Shown here: piece after piece, positions 44,767 through 53,052 of the stretch
How the letters are laid out: each line of letters opens with the position of its first letter
Numbering within the stretch: the first letter of the stretch is position 1
Source: Carnobacterium divergens
GTDB taxonomy: Bacteria; Bacillota; Bacilli; Lactobacillales; Carnobacteriaceae
NCBI RefSeq assembly: GCF_900258435.1
Contig: NZ_LT992558.1
Coordinates: forward strand, 2,449,935-2,513,934
DNA: 64,000 nt
Direction of reading: 5' to 3'
Notes under the pieces: generated by a model
Database searches by the model: none
What the model saw: the letters and a program-made list of their open reading frames with translations, nothing else
Told to the model about the DNA's origin: nothing
Made by a program: the position numbers and the translations under genes

Positions 44767-44796
44767 AAAACGCCATCTACTGATAGATGGCGTTTT
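44767..44796 (+). terminator. strong intrinsic terminator
   Basis: Arms AAAACGCCATCTA / TAGATGGCGTTTTT with a four-base loop, directly after the small membrane protein gene. Confidence 0.9.
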
Positions 44797-45311
44797 TAGT
44801 TAATCTAATTACCTTCCTTCAAATCATATGAATGAACTACACAAACAATAACTAATTCCTCACCAAAATCACCTATGCTACATGGAACACGCTATTTTTT
44901 GAATAGTATATCTTTATTCTATTGCGATACTTACATTAGCTTGAGAATATACCATTTATTATTGCCCACGGCACTTAACTTCAATCCAATCATCAAGCCA
45001 CACTTTTTATCTATCTCATCAATATTTCTCCTTCACTGTTCTTTTTTAGTTGTTTTTAAAGTCTAAATTCAGTAAAGGTATCATTCATATAAAACTCATC
45101 AAAACAAAGAATCACTAGTTTCGCATTTTGATACGTTTCATTTTTATGTACACAAGTGGACTAGATAGTGTCAAAATAACTCGGACAATGCTAGAATGGA
45201 ATACAGCTATCTACTTAGGCGGTTTAGTAATACTTATGTGCTTATCATTTTCTTATTTTCCATCACTAGCTTATTTAATTGAAGTATTTTGTACTGTAGT
45301 AGTTAAGAACT

Positions 45312-45395
45312 GATTGTAAGTTTTTATCGGACAAACATGAGTCCAACTGTCTCCTAAAAAAATTTAAACGATAACTTATTTGTTGCCGTTTAGTT
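45312..45395 (-). pseudogene. fragment of an LRR surface-protein gene
   Basis: 19 bases (45312-45330) are identical to 48896-48914 of the intact LRR gene on the same strand; similarity with gaps continues over about 65 bases (TTGTTGCC in common at the far end). In the intact gene this codes for ETVDSWMPDKNLQS. Frame is broken here. A relic of a paralogue 3.5 kb from the intact copy. Confidence 0.65.
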
Positions 45396-45429
45396 TCTTT
45401 CATCTCATAACCATCGTTTCATTGGAATT

Positions 45430-45651
45430 TTACTTTTCGTCCTAGAGTAAGTTATACCGAGTAATACCACCCAGCCTACGACTTTCTCTATTTACAACGT
45501 TCAATGCACTTGCTTTCAGATATCTAATCAATCTTTATTTTTCATCCGAACTGTTGTAAAGAGAAAAATAGTGTAGGTATATTTTTTCTTTTACTCATGA
45601 ACGATTATCAGAAATTTATGAATAAGCATCGACTACCAAATCTTTTTTAGT
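45430..45651 (-). pseudogene. unidentified pseudogene with several in-frame stops
   Basis: One minus-strand frame reads TKKDLVVDAYS, stop, ISDNRS, stop, VKEKIYLHYFSLYNSSDEK, stop, RLIRYLKASALNVVNRESRR then LGGITRYNLL. The amino-acid composition is protein-like between stops, consistent with a recently decayed gene. I do not recognise the family. Confidence 0.4.
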
Positions 45652-45785
45652 AAAAGACTCTCTCCCAAATTTAGTCGTTGCTGCAGGGAAACACCTCTTT
45701 CAATGGTTATTAATTCTCCTTAATTATTCTTTTTAAAATCTAAATTCATCTAGGTTATCGTTTAAGTATCCTAGTTAGAGTCATT

Positions 45786-45829
45786 AAAATTAAAACTAGT
45801 CATCCTAGATGACAACTAGTTTTAATTTT
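45786..45829 (-). terminator. terminator overlapping the stop of the small anchored protein gene
   Basis: Arms AAAATTAAAACTAGT and ACTAGTTTTAATTTT; the TAG stop lies in the loop. Confidence 0.8.
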
Positions 45830-46293
45830 ATCTCTGAGCCATTTAAGGCATATTGGTTTTCATCTAGCGTAAAGCATTCATATTTTAATATCGCATTCTC
45901 ATACTCGCCTGCAGTCACTTCTTCATCTAAAGTAATCTCATATAAACCTTTTCCTGGTTCGACCAACTTTGATTCCCAAATTTTTGTCCCATCTGGCAGT
46001 AAGATACTCATTTTGAAATAACACTTATTCGTTTCTGGATTATATAAATTAACAGATTGCTCTGTTGTATCGGATTTTAATGTTATTGTTTCATACCCTG
46101 GTATTGCAATTGATTCGGGTTCTGCTAATCCTTGACTTTGTTTTTTTCCAGTCCACATTTCTCCTTCTGTTTCAAGTCGTGAACCTGTAGATTCTTTATT
46201 TATCACCTTATATGCAACTCCTCCACCAATTAATAGTAATAAAACTAACACTAAAATAATCCATCTTTTTTTGTTGTCTTTGCGCTTTCTCAT
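45805..46293 (-). CDS. membrane-anchored small beta-domain protein
   Basis: 162 residues from ATG 46293, preceded by GGAGG at 7 bases; the longer frame to 46338 is not used. N-terminal basic residues and a strong helix (about 10-30), probably uncleaved, leave a domain of about 125 residues outside the cell. The segment CYFKMSILLPDGTKIWES followed by VTAGEYENAILKYECF is beta-rich and resembles in layout the AGxYxG end module of the neighbouring secreted proteins. Two Cys (about 92 and 139) could be a disulfide. Own promoter at 46362-46428. Confidence 0.65.
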   Translation of the reverse strand: MRKRKDNKKRWIILVLVLLLLIGGGVAYKVINKESTGSRLETEGEMWTGKKQSQGLAEPESIAIPGYETITLKSDTTEQSVNLYNPETNKCYFKMSILLPDGTKIWESKLVEPGKGLYEITLDEEVTAGEYENAILKYECFTLDENQYALNGSEIKLKLVVI

Positions 46294-46361
46294 TTTTATT
46301 CCTCCATTATTTAATTTTTTGTTTATTTTTTTACCCATTATTCTCTTCTATATCATAAATT

Positions 46362-46428
46362 AACTATATCATTAAAAGACTTACAAAAATTTTCAATAAC
46401 CTCAAACACGATTTACCAATTTTGATTA
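46362..46428 (-). promoter_or_regulatory. promoter A, twin of promoter B at 49285
   Basis: On the plus strand AACTATATCA 46362-46371, TTCAATAA 46392-46399 and TTACCAATTTTGATTA 46413-46428. On the minus strand this gives an extended -10 (TGATATAGT) with no -35 hexamer at the usual distance, plus two upstream boxes that may bind an activator. Spacings are identical to promoter B. Confidence 0.7.
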
Positions 46429-46494
46429 TATCTATAGCGTTATCTAATTTCATGTTACTTCTTAACCCACTCACACTAGTTTCTTAATAAGTTC

Positions 46495-46527
46495 AAAAAA
46501 AGAACGCTTAATTAAGCGTTCTTTTTT
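46495..46527 (-). terminator. perfect palindromic terminator ending the LRR operon
   Basis: AAAAAAAGAACGCTTAA directly abuts TTAAGCGTTCTTTTTT. The stop codon of the FPKTG protein is inside it. Confidence 0.85.
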
Positions 46528-46808
46528 CTGTAAATAATGAACACCCATCCTAGTAACAATGAGCCTACTCCCATAGAAGAATTTTTCTTTTCTCCTGTTT
46601 TTGGAAACGTATTATTTGGGTTAGAATTTTCGTTAATTCGTTCTGAATCTTCTTTTTCCTGCTCATTTATGACTTTTGATGAATGATCAATAATTAGTGT
46701 AAGAGTTGTTTCTCCATTACCCTCGGAAGCATATGAATCACTTGGAGAAACACATATGCTCGTCAATAATATACCTAGTAGCACCAAAAACTTAAGTTTT
46801 TGTCTCAT
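46512..46808 (-). CDS. small LPXTG-type (FPKTG) wall-anchored protein
   Basis: 98 residues: signal peptide ending SYASEG, an acidic spacer, and sorting signal FPKTGEKKNSS with hydrophobic stretch (MGVGSLLLGWVFII) and RKKNA. Comparable in size and layout to the LPQTG protein of the WxL locus (15632), so probably a CscD-like accessory for the secreted proteins encoded just upstream. No sortase gene is seen in this half of the window; the one at 11934 could serve it. Confidence 0.85.
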   Translation of the reverse strand: MRQKLKFLVLLGILLTSICVSPSDSYASEGNGETTLTLIIDHSSKVINEQEKEDSERINENSNPNNTFPKTGEKKNSSMGVGSLLLGWVFIIYRKKNA

Positions 46809-46835
46809 ATGAATCTCCTTTCTTCCATCACTAAT

Positions 46836-47291
46836 TTATTTAGTTGAAGAAACATTTTGTAATGTAGCAGTAAAAACAAGAGTTGCTTGATATGTTCCAG
46901 CTTTTGCTGCATTAAAGTCTGCTGTTTCAATTGAAATAGTTAAAGGATGTTTTTCTTCGCCTGAAACACCGGCTTCACTAATCGTTGTGCCGGTAAAATC
47001 AGTCGCATTTTCTAGTAAAGAAAAGGCTAAAACATCTGTATGATCCACACGTTTAAATACACCCTCGTGAGTAGCTTCAACCGCAATTTCTTTTAACGGT
47101 TCAATACTTCCAGAAATATAAAGTTCTCCAATGTTTGAACTTGCTTGATTCAATGTTTGGCTCATTGGAATATGCAATTCCCAAGCACTCTCATTTGTAA
47201 TAGTTAAATTGGTCTCATCTGCATAGGCTACTCTTGCACCTAGTCCTAAGCATGTTGTAGCTAATAATGATGCGCTAATAATTTTTTTCAT
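46836..47291 (-). CDS. secreted beta-domain protein, short member of a local family
   Basis: 151 residues. Signal peptide ends VAYADE. The mature protein is one domain that begins SAWELHIPMSQTLN and ends AAKAGTYQATLVFTATL. The same start and end patterns occur in the 176-residue protein upstream (47343) and in the C-terminal module of the LRR protein (47893), so these form one family. There is no WxL motif pair; a Trp near the start only. Likely attached to the cell surface through this module or to partner proteins. Function unknown. Confidence 0.7.
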   Translation of the reverse strand: MKKIISASLLATTCLGLGARVAYADETNLTITNESAWELHIPMSQTLNQASSNIGELYISGSIEPLKEIAVEATHEGVFKRVDHTDVLAFSLLENATDFTGTTISEAGVSGEEKHPLTISIETADFNAAKAGTYQATLVFTATLQNVSSTK

Positions 47292-47342
47292 TAATTAATC
47301 TCTCCTATTTTTTATTATAAAAGATAATTTCTTATCTATTTA

Positions 47343-47873
47343 TTAGTTTAATACTAAATCTTTTTTATTGCTTACGTTCACTAATTCTGTTTGAAAGGTA
47401 ATCGTACCAGAGTACGAACCGGCTAATAATTTACCTACAGGTGGTCCAATTAACATCGGAAGACCACTTTTAATTCCACCATTTGTGTCACTTGTTTTCC
47501 CCTCAAACGTCCCTACTAAATTTTCAGATTTAGTTAACAACTTATCCTCAGTCATAAGTCCACTTTTCTTTTTATACAATGACGTTGTTACTTTATCGTT
47601 AGAGTTTTTCCGATTCAAATCAATATTCCCCTCATCGGAAACTCCTTCAATAACTCGTACCTCAAGGTTTTCTGAAGGGGTTATATTCAACTTTGTCCAA
47701 ATAACAAAGGAAGTTGATTCATTTTTGTTTAAAACAATTCTAGCTGGAATTTCCATCTCGTATGAACTAGATTGCATATATTCTACCGAAGATGTTTTTT
47801 CTTCTTCTGCCCTAGCACTGTTTCCTAAAAATAGACCAAGTATTGCAACTGTTGCAACTAATAATTTCTTCAT
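47343..47873 (-). CDS. secreted beta-domain protein, local family member
   Basis: 176 residues with signal peptide ending SARAEE. The domain begins SYEMEIPARIVLN and ends LLAGSYSGTITFQTELVNVSNKK. It is longer than its neighbour at 46836 by an insert in the middle (about 90-130). ATG 47873 follows a spaced ribosome site. Sits between the LRR gene and the shorter paralogue in one operon. Confidence 0.7.
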   Translation of the reverse strand: MKKLLVATVAILGLFLGNSARAEEEKTSSVEYMQSSSYEMEIPARIVLNKNESTSFVIWTKLNITPSENLEVRVIEGVSDEGNIDLNRKNSNDKVTTSLYKKKSGLMTEDKLLTKSENLVGTFEGKTSDTNGGIKSGLPMLIGPPVGKLLAGSYSGTITFQTELVNVSNKKDLVLN

Positions 47874-47892
47874 TTATTCTTATTCCTTTCTG

Positions 47893-49257
47893 TCACTCAT
47901 ACGTAATAACAAAATTTAATATTCCTTTATATTTCCCAGCGTAAACATTTTTTTTGGGGACTCCCATTGTAATAGTAGCATCTGCAGTGATTTGGGCTCC
48001 GTCGCCTGAAGATACAGTGAGTTTATTCTCTGGATTGTTCCAAGTTAACGGGGCATCCAAAGAACGGTTAGGTCGATCTTCGTTTACTAGCGTCAATACA
48101 GTTTCTTTAGACGCAACCGTTAAGGTTTTATCTCCATAGTTTGTTCCTGAAATATTTATAGTAGAAGAATCATTTAAATCAACAGTCGCAGGAATCGTTA
48201 CTTCATACAAAGAGGTTAAATTTTTTTTAATTGTATAGTTTTGAGTAATGGATCCAGTAAAATCAGGTGTCGTAAAAGAATACGAGTCAGGTAACTTGTA
48301 CGACCATTTTGTTGTAAATACACCTTCATTATTTGAAAAATCACGCCAAGTTACACTTGAATCATTTGGATTATATATCCCCTTAGCACTGTCAGAAGTT
48401 GGGATAAGACGTTGATTATTCGCTTCAAGATTCGTAACCGGCATTAAATTTTGCTGATAGGGAGTATCATCAATCGTGATGTCAGGCAAAATAATCGTCT
48501 GCTTGCCTAGCCATAATCCACCCGTGTTCCCTATTACTCCATTTAAAGGGTATCCTTCATAAACAGCCAATGGAGAAATATCAACTATATTATTTTCCTC
48601 GAGAAAGATTCCTTTAATTTCCCCATATTGCTTTAAGTTAGCAATTGGCGTTACATCAGAAATTTCATTTTTATCAAGCCATAACAGCTGCAATTTTTCT
48701 AATTCAGCAAGAGGTGTTACATCTGAAATATGATTTCCGGTTAAACTCAATCTTGTAACGTTTTTAGCATACTGTAACCCTTCAATTGAGGAAATTCCCA
48801 TTCCCGTTAATCCATTATAGGGAGGCTTGTCTAATTTTAATAAATCTTCTTTTTTAATTTCATTTGCTGGAATTTTCAATATAGCGGAAAGAGCGGATTG
48901 TAAGTTTTTATCGGGCATCCATGAATCTACTGTTTCCTCAGAATTGTCTACGGACAAGTCTTTTGTTGCCTCTTGGATAATGTTAGATTCTTCTACATTT
49001 TCTCCCATCTCTATTTCTTTTTTACTATCCACCTCATTTTCTAATAAATTTCCTGTATCTGTCGATATCTCTTCTAAATAATCTTCACTGCTTTCAACAC
49101 TATTCAAATCCTGTTTTGTATCTCCTTCTGTCACCAGATTAATATCTGCCTCCTTTGCAGAAACAAATTTTATTCCATTATTATATATAACTCTTACAGC
49201 AAATAGCGATATCGATAAAAAAGCAACCATCAATAAAATAAAGTTTTTTTTTTTCAA
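47893..49257 (-). CDS. secreted leucine-rich-repeat protein with C-terminal beta module, TTG start
   Basis: 454 residues. Start is TTG 49257, 9 bases after AAGGGGG; no in-frame ATG is close. Signal peptide, acidic linker (about 40-110), an internalin-like cap (SWMPDKNLQSALS, about 112-125), leucine-rich repeats of 22 residues (about 165-235: LTGNHISDVTPLAEL, LDKNEISDVTPIANL, LEENNIVDISPLA), a spacer, and from about 350 the local beta module (YEVTIPATVDLN to YAGKYKGILNFVITYE). It likely binds a protein partner through the LRR. First gene of the operon under promoter B. Confidence 0.82.
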   Translation of the reverse strand: MKKKNFILLMVAFLSISLFAVRVIYNNGIKFVSAKEADINLVTEGDTKQDLNSVESSEDYLEEISTDTGNLLENEVDSKKEIEMGENVEESNIIQEATKDLSVDNSEETVDSWMPDKNLQSALSAILKIPANEIKKEDLLKLDKPPYNGLTGMGISSIEGLQYAKNVTRLSLTGNHISDVTPLAELEKLQLLWLDKNEISDVTPIANLKQYGEIKGIFLEENNIVDISPLAVYEGYPLNGVIGNTGGLWLGKQTIILPDITIDDTPYQQNLMPVTNLEANNQRLIPTSDSAKGIYNPNDSSVTWRDFSNNEGVFTTKWSYKLPDSYSFTTPDFTGSITQNYTIKKNLTSLYEVTIPATVDLNDSSTINISGTNYGDKTLTVASKETVLTLVNEDRPNRSLDAPLTWNNPENKLTVSSGDGAQITADATITMGVPKKNVYAGKYKGILNFVITYE

Positions 49258-49284
49258 TTATTGTTTCCCCCTTATCTATATGAT

Positions 49285-49351
49285 AACTATATCAGGAATT
49301 ACCTATTAAAATCCTTCAATAAATGTAAATAGAAATTACGAATTTTGATTA
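49285..49351 (-). promoter_or_regulatory. promoter B, upstream of the LRR operon
   Basis: AACTATATCA 49285-49294, TTCAATAA 49315-49322 and TTACGAATTTTGATTA 49336-49351 (plus-strand). Box offsets 30 and 51 are the same as in promoter A (46362). The rest of the gap to 49409 is AT-rich. Confidence 0.7.
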
Positions 49352-49409
49352 AATTGGTGATTTTTTATCTGCACAGCATTAATTTAAAAATTAATAACAA
49401 TTAACAAAC

Positions 49410-51815
49410 TTAGTTATCATTCACAAATTCCCACGTGTTGTTCCAATAAACAGTGACTGGATTCCCATCTGCATTTAGATACTCGACAGAGACTTTATTT
49501 CTAATTTCACTAACTGGAATATCGATGACTTTTGATTCTGTTGTTGCTTTATTCGTTACTGAAAATTCTTTGTATTTTTCTCCATCAATGAAAACATTAA
49601 AATGATCAATGTTGGAATAATAGACATTTAAACGATTATTCACGATATTCAGATAAACACCCGGATCTATTACTGGACGTAGGTAATAAGTTATCCAATA
49701 CTCTGATGTTGATGCTGTAAATTGTAATGATAAATTACTTTGTTCATAATTATGCGTCTCTCCCTCACCAGTCTCCAAATTTGTTAGTGTTTCTACACGA
49801 TCAATTTGATAAAAACTGGGCACATTTAATTGAATGTTTAAAAAATCATAGTTAATTTTTCTTTTGGTTTCAATATCAGAAAATGAAATGGTCCCTTCTC
49901 CTACTCCTGATTGTATATCGTAGTGTGATTTACTCGCATTTTCTCCAGTCGTTCCCCCCTTTGAATTTATTACAGTCACTTTACCTTTTTCAGGAATAGC
50001 AATACTTTCAGATTCTTCCTCTATTACTTGCTTAATATGCAATTTTGCAGGCTTTGTATAAATATAATTGAGTGTGTAATTTTTTGTTACATCAGGTATC
50101 CTCACAACTGATTCAGCATCTACTACTTCAACTATATTCGTATTATCAATTTGGTATCCATAGTTTAGATAGCTAGAGATACTAGGAAATACCTTTGAGT
50201 AGTTCTCTTTTTTTGCGACATTAACATGGTTATCTTCTTGCAATTGATTGCCAAAATCGTCTGAATAGGTTTCTGTAATTTGAAATTCTGTCATCACTTC
50301 ATTAATTTGAATCGTGGTAACCTCACTGATATTGTTCGCACGATCTACTGCCACAACATGAAGATATTTATCAGCGTCTTTTGCGCCATTTATTCCAAAT
50401 ATTTTTGCTGTTGTATCATAAGTTATAGCCGTGCTATTAGGTGGCGCAACATATAAATCATATTTTTCCTCAGGAATTCTACCATAACTGTTCTTATAGC
50501 TTTCTACCTCTTGAGAAAGATCTGAAGTAGGCAAATCATCTATTTGATAAAAATAGCCTGCAATATTACTTATAATGGTTTCTTCAACAACATCTGACTT
50601 TAGAAGTCCTTTACTCTTAGAATCCGCCTCCACATACCACTGATATTCCTTACCTTTATCAAGACTATTTATACCAATAGTAAAGGACTCAAAGGTTCCG
50701 CCGAGATTTGTTAGAACGGCTTTTTCTGGAGCAACATCATCTGAAACGGAATAATCATCAGCGTATGATTCTAGGGATACTTGTGCTAGGTTATAAAGCG
50801 TATTCGCGATAATTTTGTTTTCTGATTCAGTCGAGGCTCCATTACTATGACCTGTTTGAATCATTGAAACATTTTCATTGGTTTTTAAATACCAACCTGA
50901 TCTATATTCACCATCATCAAAAATAGATGTAACTCCCCACATAGAAAGATCAATAAACTCAAACCAAACTTCTCCAACATCTTTTTTTTGTACCTCAATA
51001 TTATGTGTATCGGGAATTGTCAAAACAACATTTTCTTCCATCTCAAAGGGGAATTTCATTAAATAACCATCATTCACTAGTTTAATTTTTTTTGATCCAG
51101 CCCAATGAGTAGTATTTTGTCCAGTGCTAGCATAATTATGACCAAATGTAATTCCTAATTTTTCAGCAAATTTTTCCATGTTTTTATTTTCATTCACTAC
51201 ATCGGGTCTATCCCCAGCTATGGTATCATGACCAAAGAGAACACCTCTTCCGTCATTTATAAAGTCCATGATATAGTCAGATGGTTCTTTTTCCATTTTG
51301 ACATGATTATTCCTATCCCAGCTACCAATTGTAATCACATCATATTTCCAATCCCCTTTCCCATCTTTTAAATATTTCAAGGGATTCATATTATAGTCTT
51401 TGTTGGAAACTGGTGTAACTTCAATTAACTTTTCATTTTTCTCATTATACATATTCAAACTATCCATCCAAGCTTTAAAAGTATTCGACTCCGCCCTATC
51501 TGGATATATATTCAAAACTTTCACTACTTTTCCATAATTAGTTGATCGATTATCCCAAGTAGTACCTTGATCTTCTGATTGGAATAGACGGTAGCCCTTT
51601 TGGGTTAAGTCACTTATATTATCCCAATCAAGCTCTACATAATTTTTTTCATTGACATTATCCCACTTACTCTCAACTTTCATCCTGAAGTCTCTAGCAG
51701 TAACAATTGATGCTCCTTTCACCATAATACTTGGCTTATTCAACAACTTTATGCCAACTATTCCCACACCCAAAATGGTCAAAAAAATAATTGATATCGA
51801 TAGCTTTTTCTTCAA
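49410..51815 (-). CDS. DUF5057-type secreted protein with MucBP-like repeat, TTG start
   Basis: 801 residues. Start TTG 51815, 9 bases after AGGAGG. N-terminal helix (about 6-27) anchors or directs export. The region about 95-330 contains VKVLNIYPDRAES, DYNMNPLKYLKDG, DVITIGSWDRNN and GRGVLFGHDTI, the pattern of DUF5057 proteins, which have a glutaminase-like fold and unknown activity. About 515-610 is a MucBP-like module (TETYSDDFGNQLQEDNHV ... YTLNYIYTKP). No sorting signal and no WxL. It starts 23 bases after pilO, in the pilus operon. Confidence 0.75.
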   Translation of the reverse strand: MKKKLSISIIFLTILGVGIVGIKLLNKPSIMVKGASIVTARDFRMKVESKWDNVNEKNYVELDWDNISDLTQKGYRLFQSEDQGTTWDNRSTNYGKVVKVLNIYPDRAESNTFKAWMDSLNMYNEKNEKLIEVTPVSNKDYNMNPLKYLKDGKGDWKYDVITIGSWDRNNHVKMEKEPSDYIMDFINDGRGVLFGHDTIAGDRPDVVNENKNMEKFAEKLGITFGHNYASTGQNTTHWAGSKKIKLVNDGYLMKFPFEMEENVVLTIPDTHNIEVQKKDVGEVWFEFIDLSMWGVTSIFDDGEYRSGWYLKTNENVSMIQTGHSNGASTESENKIIANTLYNLAQVSLESYADDYSVSDDVAPEKAVLTNLGGTFESFTIGINSLDKGKEYQWYVEADSKSKGLLKSDVVEETIISNIAGYFYQIDDLPTSDLSQEVESYKNSYGRIPEEKYDLYVAPPNSTAITYDTTAKIFGINGAKDADKYLHVVAVDRANNISEVTTIQINEVMTEFQITETYSDDFGNQLQEDNHVNVAKKENYSKVFPSISSYLNYGYQIDNTNIVEVVDAESVVRIPDVTKNYTLNYIYTKPAKLHIKQVIEEESESIAIPEKGKVTVINSKGGTTGENASKSHYDIQSGVGEGTISFSDIETKRKINYDFLNIQLNVPSFYQIDRVETLTNLETGEGETHNYEQSNLSLQFTASTSEYWITYYLRPVIDPGVYLNIVNNRLNVYYSNIDHFNVFIDGEKYKEFSVTNKATTESKVIDIPVSEIRNKVSVEYLNADGNPVTVYWNNTWEFVNDN

Positions 51816-51838
51816 TTCATATTACCTCCTAATGAAAT

Positions 51839-52450
51839 TTACGAATTCATTTCTATCGCACTTCCCGTTTCAAATTTTGACAAATAATACATTTCGATAA
51901 CGACGGTAGCTGAATAAGAGTATTCTCCACCTTCACCTGTAGATTCACTAGCACGATATGTGACATCCTGAACTTTCACAAACCGTTCTCCTTGCTCTAA
52001 CTGATCTACAAAAGAAATTAATTTTTTTTCGCTATCGCCAACTACATCAAATCCTATTTGAACTTTTCTTAATTGTTTTTCTGCAGTCTCTTCTTTGGGG
52101 TAAACTAATGAGTCTTGAAAACGAATACTTTTGTTTGAAATTGCCAATGAAGAATCTATCGCCTTTAACTCTTGAAAATAGCTCTCTAAATTAATCCCAT
52201 TAGGAATAATCGGAGACTGAATCACTGCTTCAGATTCAAGTAAAATCTGATTATTTTTTAATTTACCTAAATTAGTTTCTATTCCTATGATTTCATTTTG
52301 AAGAGTGCTTATTTTTTTTTGTGAATCTGCTAATTTAATTTTTTGAGGAGAGATAAACAAAAACCAACTACCAACAATAAATAGAATCAGAATTAATGCA
52401 ATTCCAACTGAACTAATAATATGTTTTTTGGTAAATAAGATACGATTCAT
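51839..52450 (-). CDS. pilO: type IV pilus assembly protein PilO
   Basis: 203 residues: one N-terminal helix (about 13-32), a coiled coil (about 36-75, LADSQKKISTLQNEI), and a ferredoxin-like periplasm-side domain here outside the membrane. Forms the alignment subcomplex with PilN and PilM. Its start overlaps the end of pilN (ATGA). The assignment rests on order and topology more than on sequence. Confidence 0.82.
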   Translation of the reverse strand: MNRILFTKKHIISSVGIALILILFIVGSWFLFISPQKIKLADSQKKISTLQNEIIGIETNLGKLKNNQILLESEAVIQSPIIPNGINLESYFQELKAIDSSLAISNKSIRFQDSLVYPKEETAEKQLRKVQIGFDVVGDSEKKLISFVDQLEQGERFVKVQDVTYRASESTGEGGEYSYSATVVIEMYYLSKFETGSAIEMNS

Positions 52451-53049
52451 TTGTTTGTCTCCTCCTCATTTTGATTTTCCGTTTTTACCACTCGAATAAT
52501 AAATTCAGATATTGTTTTACTAGATTCACTAATCATACTAACCGGCTGCACATCATATACCCAATCAATTTTTTCCAGTTCGTCTATAAATCGAGGTGTG
52601 TTGTCGTATAAATCGCCACTTAAACGGATAGTCAAAGGTTGCAAGAGACTCTCACCAGTGGAACTTACTTCAATTTGATTTGAATCTTCTTCATTTTCTT
52701 TTGCAGTTACTTGATAATTTAAGATTTTTAAATTTAAATCATTCGCAATTTTTTCAAAAGTCGCCATCATTGGACTGACTAACTGCTTCTGTGATTTGTA
52801 TGTTTTAAGATGATTTTGAATATCAAGAGACTGCGCTTCTTCTAGTTCAGAAACTTGTTTTTCGAATGTTATTTTTTCGACTCTAGCTTGTTGTAACTTC
52901 ACCGTTGCACGATTTAAATTGACATTAAAATAAATACCAAAGGCAACAAATAGTAAGATAAAAAAAAGAAATGCGGCGCTGGTGGCAAAAATTATGATGT
53001 CTATTGCTCTATTTTTTATAAATTTTTGTGGCAATAAGTTAATGTTCAT
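52447..53049 (-). CDS. pilN: type IV pilus assembly protein PilN
   Basis: 200 residues: short cytoplasmic start (MNINLLPQKFIKNR, the conserved INLLP motif that binds PilM), one helix (about 19-42), coiled coil and a small extracytoplasmic domain. The INLLP motif is intact. Directly follows pilM and overlaps pilO. Confidence 0.88.
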   Translation of the reverse strand: MNINLLPQKFIKNRAIDIIIFATSAAFLFFILLFVAFGIYFNVNLNRATVKLQQARVEKITFEKQVSELEEAQSLDIQNHLKTYKSQKQLVSPMMATFEKIANDLNLKILNYQVTAKENEEDSNQIEVSSTGESLLQPLTIRLSGDLYDNTPRFIDELEKIDWVYDVQPVSMISESSKTISEFIIRVVKTENQNEEETNK

Positions 53050-53052
53050 TCG

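Larger units (their letters stand above)
45048..45772 (-). repeat. duplicated gene-end fragment, copies at 45048-45090 and 45730-45772
   Basis: Both copies share TCTAAATTCA with similar flanks. Read on the minus strand they give the same protein end in one frame: FYMNDTFTEFRL-stop and YLNDNLDEFRF-stop. Each is followed by a Shine-Dalgarno-like AAGGAG within about 30 bases. They appear to be two relics of one gene family, about 680 bases apart. Identity unknown. Confidence 0.45.
44800..45785. other. region of decayed genes
   Basis: About 985 bases with no supported intact gene. Contains the separate remnants listed below (LRR fragment, unidentified pseudogene, duplicated C-terminal ends). A 61-residue frame at 45128-45313 is open but has no ribosome site. 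Confidence 0.5.

Noticed and set aside
45128..45313. 61-residue open frame on the plus strand
   Set aside because: No ribosome site, TTG-type start, lies in decayed sequence and overlaps the LRR fragment on the other strand; probably chance.
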